Shown: one piece after another, positions 24,101-35,160 of the stretch | Layout of the letters: each line of letters starts with the position of its first letter | Numbering within the stretch: the first letter of the stretch is position 1 | NCBI RefSeq assembly: GCF_030272615.1 | Contig: NC_081415.1 | Location: 367,142,167 to 367,206,166 of the forward strand | DNA length: 64,000 nt | Source of the DNA: Cryptomeria japonica | Taxonomy: Eukaryota > Streptophyta > Pinopsida > Cupressales > Cupressaceae | Reading direction: 5' to 3' | The notes under the pieces: generated by a model | Databases searched by the model: none | The model's input: the letters and a program-made list of their open reading frames with translations, nothing else | Told to the model about the DNA's origin: nothing | Translations under genes and position numbers: made by a program

Positions 24101-24529
24101 AATGTCATCAATTTTTTTCGAGTGTCAAATGAGTATGTTTCCACCATAAGATTAAAGGGATAGGATCCTTCTTGCGCAGTCACCACTCGTCGATCCAAAA
24201 TAGTCCTGAAAGGAGCTCCTGCAGTTCCTCCCAAATCAACTCCTACAAGTCAATATAATCTCCTAGATCATCTGGGGAAGAAACCTGCACAAATATCAAT
24301 TCTTGAATTGTTGAAAATGTCCCCTATGCATCGCGCAGTCCTAGATAAAGCTTTAATTGAGTCCACTGTCCCGACAGACATTGATGTTGACCAGTTTCAA
24401 GCCCGAATTGGACATTTAGCCGTCTCCCAACATGTCGCCTTTTCTGATAATGATATTTCACCTGATAAGCTCCCTCATAATGATCCACTACATCTCAAAG
24501 TCTTTGTCCATAATTGCAAAATCCGATGA
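21179..24529 (+). pseudogene. B Gag
   Basis: One frame runs from ATG 21179 (MPIETRSKSKK) with in-frame stops near 21248, 22346, 22466, 22736, 23711 and 24161. The N-terminal part (21260-22738) is rich in Gln/Pro/Asn and looks disordered. The capsid-like part is at 22742-23713, with 'PNFEKYKGNNNPKDHIRAF', 'AMDWYSHLP' and 'FLQRWRSLY' typical of gypsy Gag. The zinc-binding part at 23753-24163 has YCVYHRSKGHKTASCFQLK. Gag would form the particle and bind RNA. The start at 21179 is chosen because the frame continues unchanged into the capsid region. Confidence 0.85.
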
Positions 24530-24840
24530 GTCTTGATAGATGGCGGAGCAGGTCTTAACATCTGTACCCTAAGAGTGGTCATTGGTCTTGGTTATACAGA
24601 AAATGACATTGATTCTTCTAGATGAATAACAATCAAAGCATATGATGATGTTGAGCGTCCATCTAAAGGGGTAATTTCATTGCCTATTAGAGTTGGTCCA
24701 GTGACATAAAACACTTTCCTGTAGGTCCTAGATCTCGATCTCCCTTACAATATGATTCTTGGCCGCCCATGGATTCACGCAATGAAAGCTGTTCCATCTA
24801 CTTATCATCAGTGCTTAAAATATCCTTACAATGGGACTGA
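24530..24840 (+). pseudogene. B aspartic protease
   Basis: Directly after a stop in the same frame as Gag, VLIDGGAGLNIC carries the catalytic Asp (DGG variant of D[ST]G seen in TAT elements). LPYNMILGRPWIHAMKAVPS at 24737-24800 supplies the ILGR block of retropepsins. Further stops lie near 24622 and 24710. It would cleave the polyprotein. Confidence 0.82.
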
Positions 24841-25948
24841 GATAACAATTGTAGGAGATCGTAATCCATTTCAATTTTGTGCCAATCTAAAGGATTCCCC
24901 AAAGCAACAAGTCCTAGTCAATAGGGAGGCCCACTCACATAGTTATGTGGATCCTAATGAATTGTTAGATGTTGTCAAAGGAAAATTGAAGATACAGGAC
25001 CAAGGATACGGAGAGTATTCAATGGCTCAAACATTCCTCATTGGGAATTTACCAATATCTCCAAAATCACATGGCAAACCACATTTGTTGCAAAAGGAAC
25101 ATAAGATAGTCATTCAATATCAGCCCCCCACTACATTTACAAGATGGGGTGAACTTGATAAAGAAACTTTGGATGATGATGTCATAGATTGGCTTAATAA
25201 GGATCCCATTGAGACACCACTTGTCAGGTTGCCAGTGGAGCGGTACGGAAAAGGGTTTACTATGCTGCAAAAAAAGGGATATGATGGCTGCAGTGGCTTG
25301 GGCCCTGACAAGAAAGGAAGACTCAAACTTATTATACCCACAATGCGACCTCCAAATTTAGGGTTAGGTTTCATACCATTGCGAATTGGACCCTCGTATA
25401 CCAAAGTGACCATGTGTAAAAAGGGGCATGACTCTGATGATGAAATGACACCTGAGGATACCCGACCCGAAACTGATTCCAATGAATGGGAGTGGAGTTC
25501 CTTTTCTTCTAGCTCCTATGCCCTTGAAAATGTTTTCCTTGACCCTGATGATTTGCCCATGGAAGACAAACATGAAATAACTCCTTCTCCTAAAACATGT
25601 CCTAACGCTTGGATAGAGTCATTCTGGGACCCAAGCTCCGAATCAAATACGAGTAGTTCAGACAGTGATACCACAGACGTTTACATCTTTACCATCTCAG
25701 CCCTCTCTCTCCTTAAAACCGATGATGACATGCCCCTTGTCTATCCTCAGCTTATCCAACATGACCAACAAGAACCACTCACATTAGATTGTTTTCAAAA
25801 TGACGAAGCAATTCCCGAATTTTTGGGACTCCGAGAAGGCATACCACAAGGTGATCATAAAGCAGGATTTACTATTGATCTAGATTCCACAACATATTTT
25901 GGGGAGTCAACTCCATCTTCTAGTCATAAAAATGAGAAGAAAAAGTAA
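24841..25948 (+). pseudogene. B protease-RT spacer with G-patch-like motif
   Basis: The open frame 24752-25948 continues past the protease. At about 25243-25380 it reads GKGFTMLQKKGYDGCSGLG, then 'PDKKGRLKLI': the spaced glycines and the aromatic residue fit the G-patch pattern, an RNA-binding module known at the protease C-terminus of some retroviruses. An acidic, Ser/Asp-rich stretch follows (25420-25930). Whether the motif binds nucleic acid here is inference. The frame ends at TAA 25946, before RT begins in another frame at 26110. Confidence 0.6.
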
Positions 25949-26109
25949 AAAATCAAAAGAATAGGTCTTTGAGTGAAAATCGTAAGGCACTCTCTGATCA
26001 TGAAAAAGAAAAAATAAAAGATGTACCTGCGGGTGAAAACCTCTCTGAGGTACCCAAAGGTGGAAAATTGGACATACACTCGTCAAGTTAGGATAAATCA
26101 ACATTACTT

Positions 26110-26910
26110 GTGGAAATGACTGAAGAGATAAATTTGGGTACACCTGATAACCCTAAGGTCATTCATTTCGCTGCTTCTCTATCAAAACAGGAAAAGATAG
26201 ATTTTGTCAATTTCTTTCTTGAAAAGAAGATCAGTTTTGCGTGGTCCTATGTAGATATGCCCGGCCTTGATCCAGAATTAGTCCTTCATCACTTCCCATT
26301 AAAATTAGATGCCAAGCCCATCAAACAGAAACTCAGAAATATGCATCCCCAGGTGGCTCTCTTTGTCAAGGTAGAACTAAAAAAATTATTAGATGTGGGC
26401 TTTATCAGACCCATTGATTATGCAGACTGTATTTCAAATTTGGTACCAGTTAGCAAAGTAACTGGGGGCATCAGAATCTGTATGGGTTTTAGGGATCTCA
26501 ATAAAGCATGCCCTAAAGATGACTTTCCATTGCCGAATATAGACATCATAGTTGACATGACTGCTTGATATGAGATGCTATCATTGATGGATGGTTTTTC
26601 TGGATATAATCAAATTCGTATTGCACCTGAAGATCAACATAAGACTGCATTCACATGTGCTTGGGGTACCTACTGCTGGAATGTGATGCCTTTTGGCCTT
26701 AAAAAAGCTGGCGCAACATATCAAAGAGTTATGACGACAATTTTCCATGATTTTATGCATACTTTGATGGAAGACTATGTTGATGACTTATTATGCAAAT
26801 CCGTCACAAGAGATAGTCATCTAGCCATCCTTGGCCCAATCTTTGATCGAATGGAAACCTATAAGCTCAGACTCAACCCAAAAAAATGTGTCTTTGGTTG
26901 TAACAGCTAG
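26110..26910 (+). pseudogene. B reverse transcriptase
   Basis: Contains the gypsy RT blocks in order: KLLDVGFIRPI, FRDLNKACPKDDFPLPNID, MLSLMDGFSGYNQI, and the catalytic YVDD (26776-26790). TGA at 26566-26568 interrupts it between blocks. Near 26900 the reading shifts to the frame of the following RNase H. The enzyme would copy element RNA into cDNA. Confidence 0.92.
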
Positions 26911-27570
26911 CAAATTATTAGGGTACATTGTTTCTCACAGAGGCATCGAAGTCGACCCTGCCAAGGTTAAAGCAATAATGGATATGCCTCCTCCTTCCAA
27001 TCTCTGTCAACTAAGAAGTTTGCAAGGAAAGCTACAGTCAATCCGTTGGTTTATAGCTCAATTGGTAGACAAATATCATCCCTTCCAGCATTTATTGCAT
27101 AAAGGTGTCTCTTTTAAATGGACTGAGCAATGTCAATCAACATTTCAAACTCTCAAGGATTATTTGCTGTCACCACCTATTCTAATGCCTCCTATAGAAG
27201 GGAAGCCATTCATATTGTATATTTCTGCAACTGAAATGGCACTGGGAGTTCTCTTAGCCCAACAGGATGAGAAAGGCAAAGAACGAGCTATTTATTATAT
27301 CAGTCGGACACTAGTGGGCTATGAGTTGAATTATTCAACTATTGAATGGGCGTGTTTAGCAGTGGTCTTTGCAACACAGAAGCTTCAACACTATATGTTA
27401 AATCATCAGACATTGCTAGTTATAAAAATTGATCCCTTGAAATACTTGCTTAGTAAGGCAGCTTTGACAGGTCGCCTAGCAAAGTGGGTTATGATCCTTA
27501 GTGAGTTTGATATTGAGTACATTGAGCGAAAGGCAATAAAAGGACAAATCATAGCGGATCAACTTGCAGA
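26911..27570 (+). pseudogene. B RNase H (standard domain) and connection
   Basis: The frame covering 26831-27808 includes 'GYIVSHRGIEVDPAKVKAI' and 'LRSLQGKLQSIRWFI', then the RT-type RNase H with ALGVLLAQQDEKGKERAIYY, 'LNYSTIEWACLAVVFA' and 'LKYLLSKAALTGRLAKW'. This domain degrades the RNA strand of the RNA-DNA hybrid. It continues without a stop into the second RNase H. Confidence 0.9.
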
Positions 27571-27639
27571 GGCTCCTATTTATGATGATCATCCCATGTT
27601 GATGGAATTTCCAGATGAATCAGTCTTTGCTCTCACGTC

Positions 27640-27920
27640 TTCTAATGAATGGAAGTTATATTTTGATGGATCCCATACCAAATTCGAGTCCGGTGCAGGT
27701 ATATTGTTTGTCACCCCTCAAGGTGATGCTATTCCCAAATCCTACAGAATAACTTTCCATTGTACCAATAACATTGCAGAATATGAAGCTCTGGTCACAG
27801 GACTCTGAGTAGCGATCCACTGGAACATCACACATTTACAAGTCTATGGAGATTCCCAGTTAGTCATTCGTCAAGTGAATGATGACTACGAAACAAAAGA
27901 TGAAAAGCTTATTCCTTAGA
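27640..27920 (+). pseudogene. B second (archaeal-type) RNase H
   Basis: WKLYFDGSHTKFESGAGILF provides the first Asp, 'NNIAEYEAL' the Glu and 'VYGDSQLVIRQV' the next Asp of an RNase H fold. The duplicated RNase H is the diagnostic feature of the TAT clade. TGA at 27806-27808 and TAG near 27918 interrupt it. Confidence 0.88.
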
Positions 27921-27925
27921 AGCAT

Positions 27926-29404
27926 ATGGTGGATTTCTTCAAGACAAAATTTACAGCTATTCATTTCAGTCAGGTTCCAAGAATTCAAAACAAGTCAGTA
28001 GATGCTATGGCAACTATTGCTTCCATGTTAAATATGCCTCACAATATGGATAGATGTGAATTTTTGGTCGAACAGTTGCTTATCCCTTCTTTTGAAATTC
28101 TGACAGCATATGTGATGTGTGTTCTTGTTGGTCCTAATTCCCCATGGTACAATGACATCTATCAATATTTGAAATCCCAAACCTTACCACCTAACCTTTC
28201 CTCTAACCAATGTCGAGCCTTCATCTGCCAGATAGCCAAATATGTCATCATCATCGACACCCTTTATCATCGTTCCTTTGACCATACCCTCCTCAGGTGT
28301 TTGGATTCCGACGAAGCACAAATGGCTTTATGCGAGGTTCACGATGGTATATGTGGGGGCCATTTCAATGGTCTGAGATTAGCCAAAAAGTTGGTTCGTG
28401 TTGGGTATTATTGGCCCACTATGGAACAGGATGTTCATGATTTTGTCAAGAAGTGCTACAAATGCCAAATCCATGGAAATTACATTCATGCGCCAGCCCA
28501 AGAGCTTCATTCTGTCATATCTCCGTGGCCCTTTTCTCAATGGGGATTGGATCTTATTGGCAAGATTCACCTGACATCTGCAAATGGACACAAGTTTATC
28601 ATTACAACCACAGAGTACTTTACAAAATGGATCAAGGCTATCCCCATGACCTATATCACCGGTGTGCAAATTTCAAAATTCCTACTGAATTATATCATCT
28701 GCAGATATGGGGTTCCTCTTGCAATTGTTATGGATAATGGCCGTCCATTCAAGAACAAAGATTTCAAGGAACTCTATGAAAAGTTTCACATCTAACACCG
28801 TTTCTCTAGTCCTTACTATCCATAGGGTAATGGTCAAGCTGAAGCATCAAATAAAACCATTATTAAGATCCTGAAAAGGGTTGTCAATGACGCTGGTCGA
28901 GATTGACATGTACAGTTGAATCCAACACTATGGGCTTATTGCACTTCTATCCGCACACCTACTGGCGCAACACCTTATTCCTTGGTGTATGGTGCGGGAG
29001 CCATTTTACCGTTGGAAGTGGAGATTCCCTCTTTGCATGTTTCCTTGCAACATTTGATTGATGATGAGATGCACAGAGTCTCTCGGTTGCATCAGCTTGA
29101 GATGTTAGATGAGAAACGTCAGACAACCCTGACACATTTGCAAGCATATCAAAACCGTCTCCGTCGCTCTTATAATAAGAAGGTCAAAGGGTGACACTTC
29201 AAAGTGGGAGATTTGGTTTTAAAGGCAAACCCCAAGAATGCACAATCTACCGACATCATCAAAGGAAAGTTTGAACCTAATTGGGTTGGGCCTTTCATAG
29301 TTACTATAGCCTATGGCTCAGGGGCATATCAGCTTGCAACCTTAGAAGGTGAACCTTTGTCAGATTCTGTAAATAGCATGCACCTTCGCAAGTACTGGGC
29401 ATAG
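27926..29404 (+). pseudogene. B integrase
   Basis: The HHCC zinc region is intact (EVHDGICGGHFNG, then CYKC near 28455). The catalytic core has GLDLIG and VMDNGRPFKN, with the two Asp residues; the Glu block GNGQAEASN follows a stop near 28795 and a TAG near 28825. The C-terminal module at 29204-29404 has FEPNWVGPFIVTIAYGSGAY and ends 'MHLRKYWA' at TAG 29402. There is no chromodomain. Stops at 28904-28906 (Trp to TGA) and 29192-29194 (Arg to TGA by family comparison) make it inactive. Confidence 0.92.
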
Positions 29405-30191
29405 TTTTTTGTCAGCAGTTCTTTAAATATGATCTTGAAAATATGCAAAAAAAGTGAAAAAATCAAAAAACAAAAAAAAAGAGAAAAGAACAAAAAAGTA
29501 AAGAAAAATGATTTGCCTTCTAGTGAAAACCTGGCAAACAGGCGCCATGTGTAAAAGATTATTGCTCCGTCATCTATCATGACCCTGCAGCTTTATCACG
29601 TTTATCCTTGTCCTGACCCAATGTTCTGTTCTAGGCCTGTGATTGGTCAACATCATTGTCTTGCATACTCAAGTTGCCAGTCCTTGTATATATGTTTTGG
29701 TCCTGGTCGCTGTATATGTCTTTAAAAATTTCATTGGGTGCGCACCCCTTGTCATGATCAATTACTGGAGCTTTCAAATTGAAAAATATCTTGAAAAAAT
29801 CATAAAAATTGAAAAATATCCTGAAAAAATCGTAAAAATTGAAAAATGTCCTGAAAAAATAATAAAAATTGAAAAATGTCCTGAAAAAAATCATAAAAAT
29901 TGAAAAATGTCCTGAAAAAAATCATAAAAATTGAAAAATGTCCTGAAAAAAATCATAAAAATTGAAAAATGTCCTGAAATAATTCAAAAACATTCATAAA
30001 ATGTCCTGAAAAAATCCCTAAAAATCATAAAATGTCCTGAAAAAATCTCTAAAAATCAAATAAAGTCCTGAAAACAAATCCCTAAAAATTCAAATAAAGT
30101 CTTGAAAAAAACGAACAATTTTTTTTTCAAAACATTAAAATCCAGAAAACAAATCCCCTTTGTGCATAGACAGATTGCTGAGCATACATCC
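29405..30191 (+). other. B 3' noncoding region, first part
   Basis: Follows the integrase stop. It begins with A-rich sequence (29440-29510), then the 'gaaaacctggca' block shared with C, then the minisatellite 29777-30110. It is cut at 30191 by a solo LTR. No coding frame of note. Confidence 0.7.
29777..30110 (+). repeat. A-rich minisatellite in the B 3' region
   Basis: About eleven imperfect units of 28-33 bases with core GAAAAATGTCCTGAAAAAAT. Units become shorter and more divergent towards 30110. Open stretches on both strands here are products of the repeat. Confidence 0.9.
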
Positions 30192-31452
30192 TGTTGGAAC
30201 CCTAAAATTTGCAATTTTTAGAATTCCAAATTCCAAGACAAGGAGTAAGAAAAATTCTATATATATATATATATTGAATAGGTACAAGTAATATATTCTA
30301 TATTTGTTGCACAATATGAAACCATAACATAAACACAATAATGGGCATAAAAAATGGAGTGTGAAGCACCAAAGGGGGTATTTACATCATTTAAAGACCA
30401 TTTATCCATTATATACCCATAAAATAGCCTTAAAATACCTCTAATATGCCTAAACAACTTGTAAAGTGACAATTAATTAGATAAACTAAGGCAATTTCGG
30501 GATTTGGAATTATTTTTATTTAAAAGGGGGGTGTCTTTTCACCCAAAGGGGTATGAAAACCATTCAAACACATATATACGTGTGATGTAAAATGTAAAGA
30601 GAAAAGAAAAAGATAGAGATACAAGAGGTGGAGGCAATTTTGTACTTTTAAACTTTTTATCAAAAATAACCAGTTACATTTTGTTTCTCATATGTGTTGA
30701 GAGTTAATATATTTTCAGAAGGCAGTTGCTTGTGATATTATCTAAAGGAGATAAGGTTATTTGTGTTCTTCTAGTAAAGTTTTGTGTTTAATATTGTAGA
30801 TTTGGATAAAAAAAGATTTACTTGTGAATTGTAATTGTTCCTGGTATTTCTTCCTTGGATGGTCTCTCAAAGTTAGGGTTAAATTCATTCAAGCGGTTTA
30901 CAATATAGACATTGAAGTAGAGCTCATAAGAAATAGTAACTGACAGACTCGTCGAGAGGGGATGGGTTTAAAAACTGTCTCATAAGTTTACACAATAAGT
31001 CCTGAAGAAATATAAGACTCTATAGCCCAAATAAGAGGAAAGGCACTGATCATTTGTAAACAAACCCTTTAACCATCCCAATTACCCTTTACTTTTAAGC
31101 ATTAGGATCAGTAGAGTAGGTATAGTAAGGTAATTTAGCCAAAGTGTAACATAAATACCTTTGTAAGATACATAGATAAATACACACATCTGAAATCAAT
31201 TTGTTTGAGAAACTTATGCCATTCTGAGACTAGGAGATATTAAATTAAGACACTAAATCTGCTATACAAAGCATTAGTTGAAGGAACAACTAGTGAGTAG
31301 GAATACCCGCCTAGGTCCTGCAGAGCCTAAAGTGAGAGAGTTAGTAACCAAATAGGTTCACTCTATAAGTTGGCCAAGTCAATTGGAGGGTTTGATCATA
31401 GGAGTTGGCATTTCCTTAGAACCTATCCAATCTGTTGATTTGAGACCCAACA
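30192..31452. mobile_element. Solo LTR nested in B
   Basis: A 1261-bp segment TGTTGGAACCC...GACCCAACA with 9-bp terminal inverted similarity, flanked by a perfect 5-bp duplication CATCC (30187-30191 and 31453-31457). It has no coding domain. An AT microsatellite (30259-30274) lies near one end. Its sequence does not show the G-run hairpin of the copia LTRs, so it is another family. Orientation is uncertain. Confidence 0.85.
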
Positions 31453-32395
31453 CATCCAACGACACTCAATCAAACACTGTGCTTTACTGCAAATCATGCA
31501 TTCACAGATGAACTTGTCAATCAAACCAGACATTCAAACTGATCATAGTTGTCATATCAATCAAAATAGCATCATCAATATCATTTGTCCTTGTCAATAT
31601 TATCATGGGTCTTATGCAGTGTGTGGTATACTCGAAACCAGACTGTGTCTTGTCTTAGATGGGGTACCGCATTCCCTGAAACTAGATAGCATGATCATTC
31701 TTGTTTCCACTTTTGACAATGATGATCAGACTGTTTGTTTGACTTGGTTGAATTTGTGCGTCTTATCTTTTTATTGATTTATCTTTGGCTTCGCTCATGT
31801 TCCTATGTTGCTCGATGATGTCACTGAGTGATTTAGAGTGACCAGGATGGTTCATGGTCCCTTTCCTTTTTTTTGTTGTGTTTGTTGTTTGTGGAATGTT
31901 TGTCACAAACCAGGGCAACTATATCATTGGGTGTCTATGATAAGTACGTTCGCTTTGTGAACGCCGCACATACCTCAACCCTTGATGTATGCACCCTAGG
32001 ATGCTTCATTCATTCCTTGTGTGCGATGTGTCTGTCTTTTGCAAAAGGGGTTGCATTCCAGCTCTGGCCTTCGATGCCATGATGCTCTGCATCCACTTTG
32101 CTACAATAAATAAAGGTTCTCACCTACTTATGTGCATTTGTGAAAGCAAGTTTTCCTTCATCTCTAACTGTGCTCTGTCTAATTTCTTCTTACTAACATT
32201 TCTTTCATCTGTCTTGGCAATCTGTTCGAACCTATCATTTTCTATTATTCTTATCGATCAATTGGCCTCTTTTCTAGATGTTTCCGACCAATTCCTCGAG
32301 GGGGCATGCATATGTCATTGTCATTGTCTGGGGCATTTTCATTATTGTTCTTTGAAACAACGCTTAAAATCACATTGTCTCAAAGAGGGGCAAAA
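31453..32395 (+). other. B 3' noncoding region, second part, with polypurine tract
   Basis: Resumes after the solo LTR and ends in a purine-rich stretch at 32381-32395 (CAAAGAGGGGCAAAA) abutting the 3' LTR; this is the plus-strand primer. Open stretches up to about 139 codons exist (31989-32408), but they resemble no pol domain and run into the LTR, so I do not call a gene. Confidence 0.7.
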
Positions 32396-33354
32396 TGTAG
32401 ACGTCTAAAAATGGTCAACGCTTGTAGAGTCATACTTTAACATTTGCGCATTGCCTTATTTTAGGGTTCTTGCGTCGCATTAACATTTCTTCTATGTTGC
32501 ACATGTGGTCTTTATCATTTGCGAGCATCGAGTCCTTCTTCTGCATTCTTCATTTTTCTCGCTTTCGAATTAGGTCTTGTCGATAGCAATCTTCAGTCAT
32601 GATTTTGGTCAATCTTATCCTGTCGCATCAATGTGCATGCTCATTTATCATCATTTTGGACATCATCAATCCTAATGATGATAGAATTAGGGTTTTGTCC
32701 TCTTGTCAAATCTCATCATTTTGCGATCGATTCGTCATTGATCCTTGTCCTCTTTAATCCTCGTCAATTGGCACTTATCAATTGGTCTCCTTGTCAATCT
32801 TGGTCAATTTGTCATTGATTTTTGTCAAATCAATCTCAATCATTTATCAACACTGGTCCTTTGTCAGTCAAAATCATGATCGAATCGACATCAATTATCT
32901 TTTGTCAAGACTTAATTGTCGTCCTTGCATTTCTAATTCATCTTCTAAGGTTTTATGATTTATTCATTTAATCTTGTTTGTCATTTTCCCTCTAGGTTAA
33001 ATAATTTATTTATTTATCCTAGGTCTTCTTGTCATAATTAAATATTTATTTAATTGGCTAATTAATTCCCTCTTTTTGTGAATTAATTAATAAATGAAAA
33101 ATTATTAATTAATTTACCTAATTTTCATCAATTTCTAATTTCTTAATTTCCAATTCATCATTTCTCACCTAATTTTCTAATTTCTTCTAATTTCTATTTC
33201 TATTTTCAAATTCTTATCATAACTTCTTGCATAGCAATTTGTCATAAATTGTCATAACATCTTGCATAGCAATTTGTCATACACTTGTCATAATTTTGCT
33301 ATCCTTGATTTGAATTTCCATTCGAATCAATTTCATGCTAATCTTGTCTTTTCT

Positions 33355-33374
33355 CCAATTTATCTATAAATTGG
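33355..33374 (+). promoter_or_regulatory. Palindromic TATA region, B 3' LTR copy 1
   Basis: Identical to 18871-18890; perfect 9-bp arms around a CT centre, containing TATAAATT. Confidence 0.6.
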
Positions 33375-33867
33375 ATGAATTTCTTCAATCAAGGATCCTG
33401 ATCCCGATCCCGAATCAATCACGCTTCCAGTATCCTTATGCTGTCTTGTCAATCTTGCTTTCATATTATGCTTATGCACTTGTAGGTGAGATCCACAAAA
33501 CAAAGCAATTTGAAGGAGAAAGAAGGACAATGGAGAATTATGGAGGAGACATTTGTGTTTGCGATGGTTTGCATTTGAATTGAATATTTTGTTTTCATAT
33601 CTCTATTGAATGTTTTTAGGATTGTTATCATTGCAATTGAGTTTTCGTGATTGAACTAGTCTAATTTGCCACTTGCTTTGATGATTTCCATTTTCCTATC
33701 TACATTTTCTAATTAATTAATAACTTCTTGCATAACTTTTTGCATAGCAATTTGTCATAAATTGTCATAACATCTTGCATAGCAATTTGTCATACACTTG
33801 TCATAATTTTGCTATTCTTGATTTGAATTTCCATTCGAATCAATTTCATGCTAATCTTGTCTTTTCT

Positions 33868-33887
33868 CCAATTTATCTATAAATTGG
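33868..33887 (+). promoter_or_regulatory. Palindromic TATA region, B 3' LTR copy 2 (extra copy)
   Basis: Third occurrence in B, 513 bases after the previous one, inside the partial LTR duplicate. If active, it would start transcripts 3' of the element, into flanking C sequence. Confidence 0.55.
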
Positions 33888-34219
33888 ATGAATTTCTTCA
33901 ATCAAGGATCCTGATCCCGATCCCGAATCAATCACGCTTCCAGTATCCTTATGTTGTCTTGTCAATCTTGCTTTCATATTATGCTTATGCACTTGTAGGT
34001 GAGATCCACAAAACAAAGCAATTTGAAGTAGAAAGAAGGACAATGGAGAATTATGGAGGAGACATTCGCGTTTGCGATGGTTTGCATTTGAATTGAATGT
34101 TTTATGTTCATTATCTCTATTGAATGTTTGTAGGTTTTCTTATCATTGCAATTGAGTTTTCGTGATTGAACTAGTCTAATTTGCTACTTGCTTTGATGAT
34201 TACAAAATTCCTATCTACA

Positions 34220-35160
34220 GTTGCATTATGATTTAAAATTGCATTTAGGTGCATGATCATTTTTATATCATTTCCATATCTTTTTTTGTGCATTAGTTGC
34301 ATTACAATTAAATATTGCATTTAGGTGCATGATCATCATAACATATCATTTTTAAGTACATTAGTCATTTAATGTAGAGTGCATATCATATCATTTTTTT
34401 ACCTGCATTAGTTGCATTATCATTTAATATACAATGCATTTCATTACCATTTAAAGTTGCATTTAGTCACATATCATATCATTAGTCATTTCATATCATT
34501 TCATTTTAAAAGTGCATGCAATTACATTTAGTTACTTATCATAGATTCCTTCATATCATTTACATTATCATACAAATTGCATATCATTTCATCATTAAAA
34601 CATGTAGATGTATATCAAAGCATTTATTATATCATGTCATCATCAAAACAACATTAAGGAGCATGTTATGGGAATTTTCCTCACATATGCATTCATATCA
34701 TAATATCATCCTTTACATATCAATGAAATTCATCGTAGGCACACATATCACCTTCAAAATATATAGATCACAACATCATAATATCACATCATCACACACA
34801 TGACATAGATATCATTTGCATCATAAAAACAAAATCATGTAGATTGGCATATCAAAGCATATATATATATATAATCAGAGTAAATGCATGCATATCATGT
34901 ATAAACATGTTAGTATCATCATGCCTATGTAAACCATGTGGATTCAAAGAAAGATCATTGAATCATGTCAGAATGAATCAAACTGAAAGAATAAATGTCC
35001 ATAGTCCCTGATATCATCTCAATAGATAAAAAGTGCATAAACAAAGGAGATTTGAATCATCACTAAAAACAATGTGTACGTCAAGTCATATCAAAGTGAT
35101 CAAACGAAATGCATCAATGAATACATATCATCAAGGAATATATCAGAATGATCAAAATAC
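34220..35160. repeat. CAT-rich degenerate satellite, right half
   Basis: Continues the tract of 17441-17894 after B, with strings such as 'catatcattt' and 'gcatttagt', and a short AT run at 34860-34871. It fades after about 34900 into ordinary AT-rich sequence. No gene is visible. Confidence 0.7.

Larger units (their letters stand above)
17895..34219 (+). mobile_element. Full-length Ty3/gypsy TAT-lineage element B
   Basis: LTRs at 17895-19210 and 32396-34219 share the TGTA...CTATCTACA ends. The flanks are GTTGT and GTTGC, a 5-bp target duplication with one change. Internal order is long leader, Gag, protease, a G-patch-like spacer, RT, RNase H, second RNase H and integrase without chromodomain, then a long 3' region and a polypurine tract. 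This order and the two RNase H domains identify the TAT (Retand/Ogre-like) clade. Gag-Pro reads in one frame from 21179 with stops, RT is in another, and pol then returns to the first. LTR copies look nearly identical outside the duplicated segment. Confidence 0.93.
32396..34219 (+). repeat. 3' LTR of B, with an extra partial LTR copy
   Basis: The first 1309 bp (32396-33704) correspond to a whole LTR, ending CTATCTACA. They are followed without spacer by a second copy of the LTR end region (33705-34219, about 515 bp), again ending CTATCTACA before the target duplication GTTGC. The shared part repeats with period 513. The TATA palindrome is therefore present twice (33355-33374 and 33868-33887). 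Confidence 0.9.

Noticed and set aside
29643-29903. Repetitive open stretches (Lys/Ile/Glu on +, Phe/Tyr on -)
   Set aside because: Translation products of the minisatellite, with no independent coding evidence.
31989-32408. 139-codon plus-strand open stretch in the B 3' region
   Set aside because: It runs into the 3' LTR and across the polypurine tract, has no recognisable domain and no conservation with C, so it is probably chance.
33335-34096. Two near-identical 82-codon open stretches 513 bases apart, also at 18851
   Set aside because: They are copies of the same LTR segment; duplication of noncoding DNA explains the identity, and the TATA palindrome lies inside.
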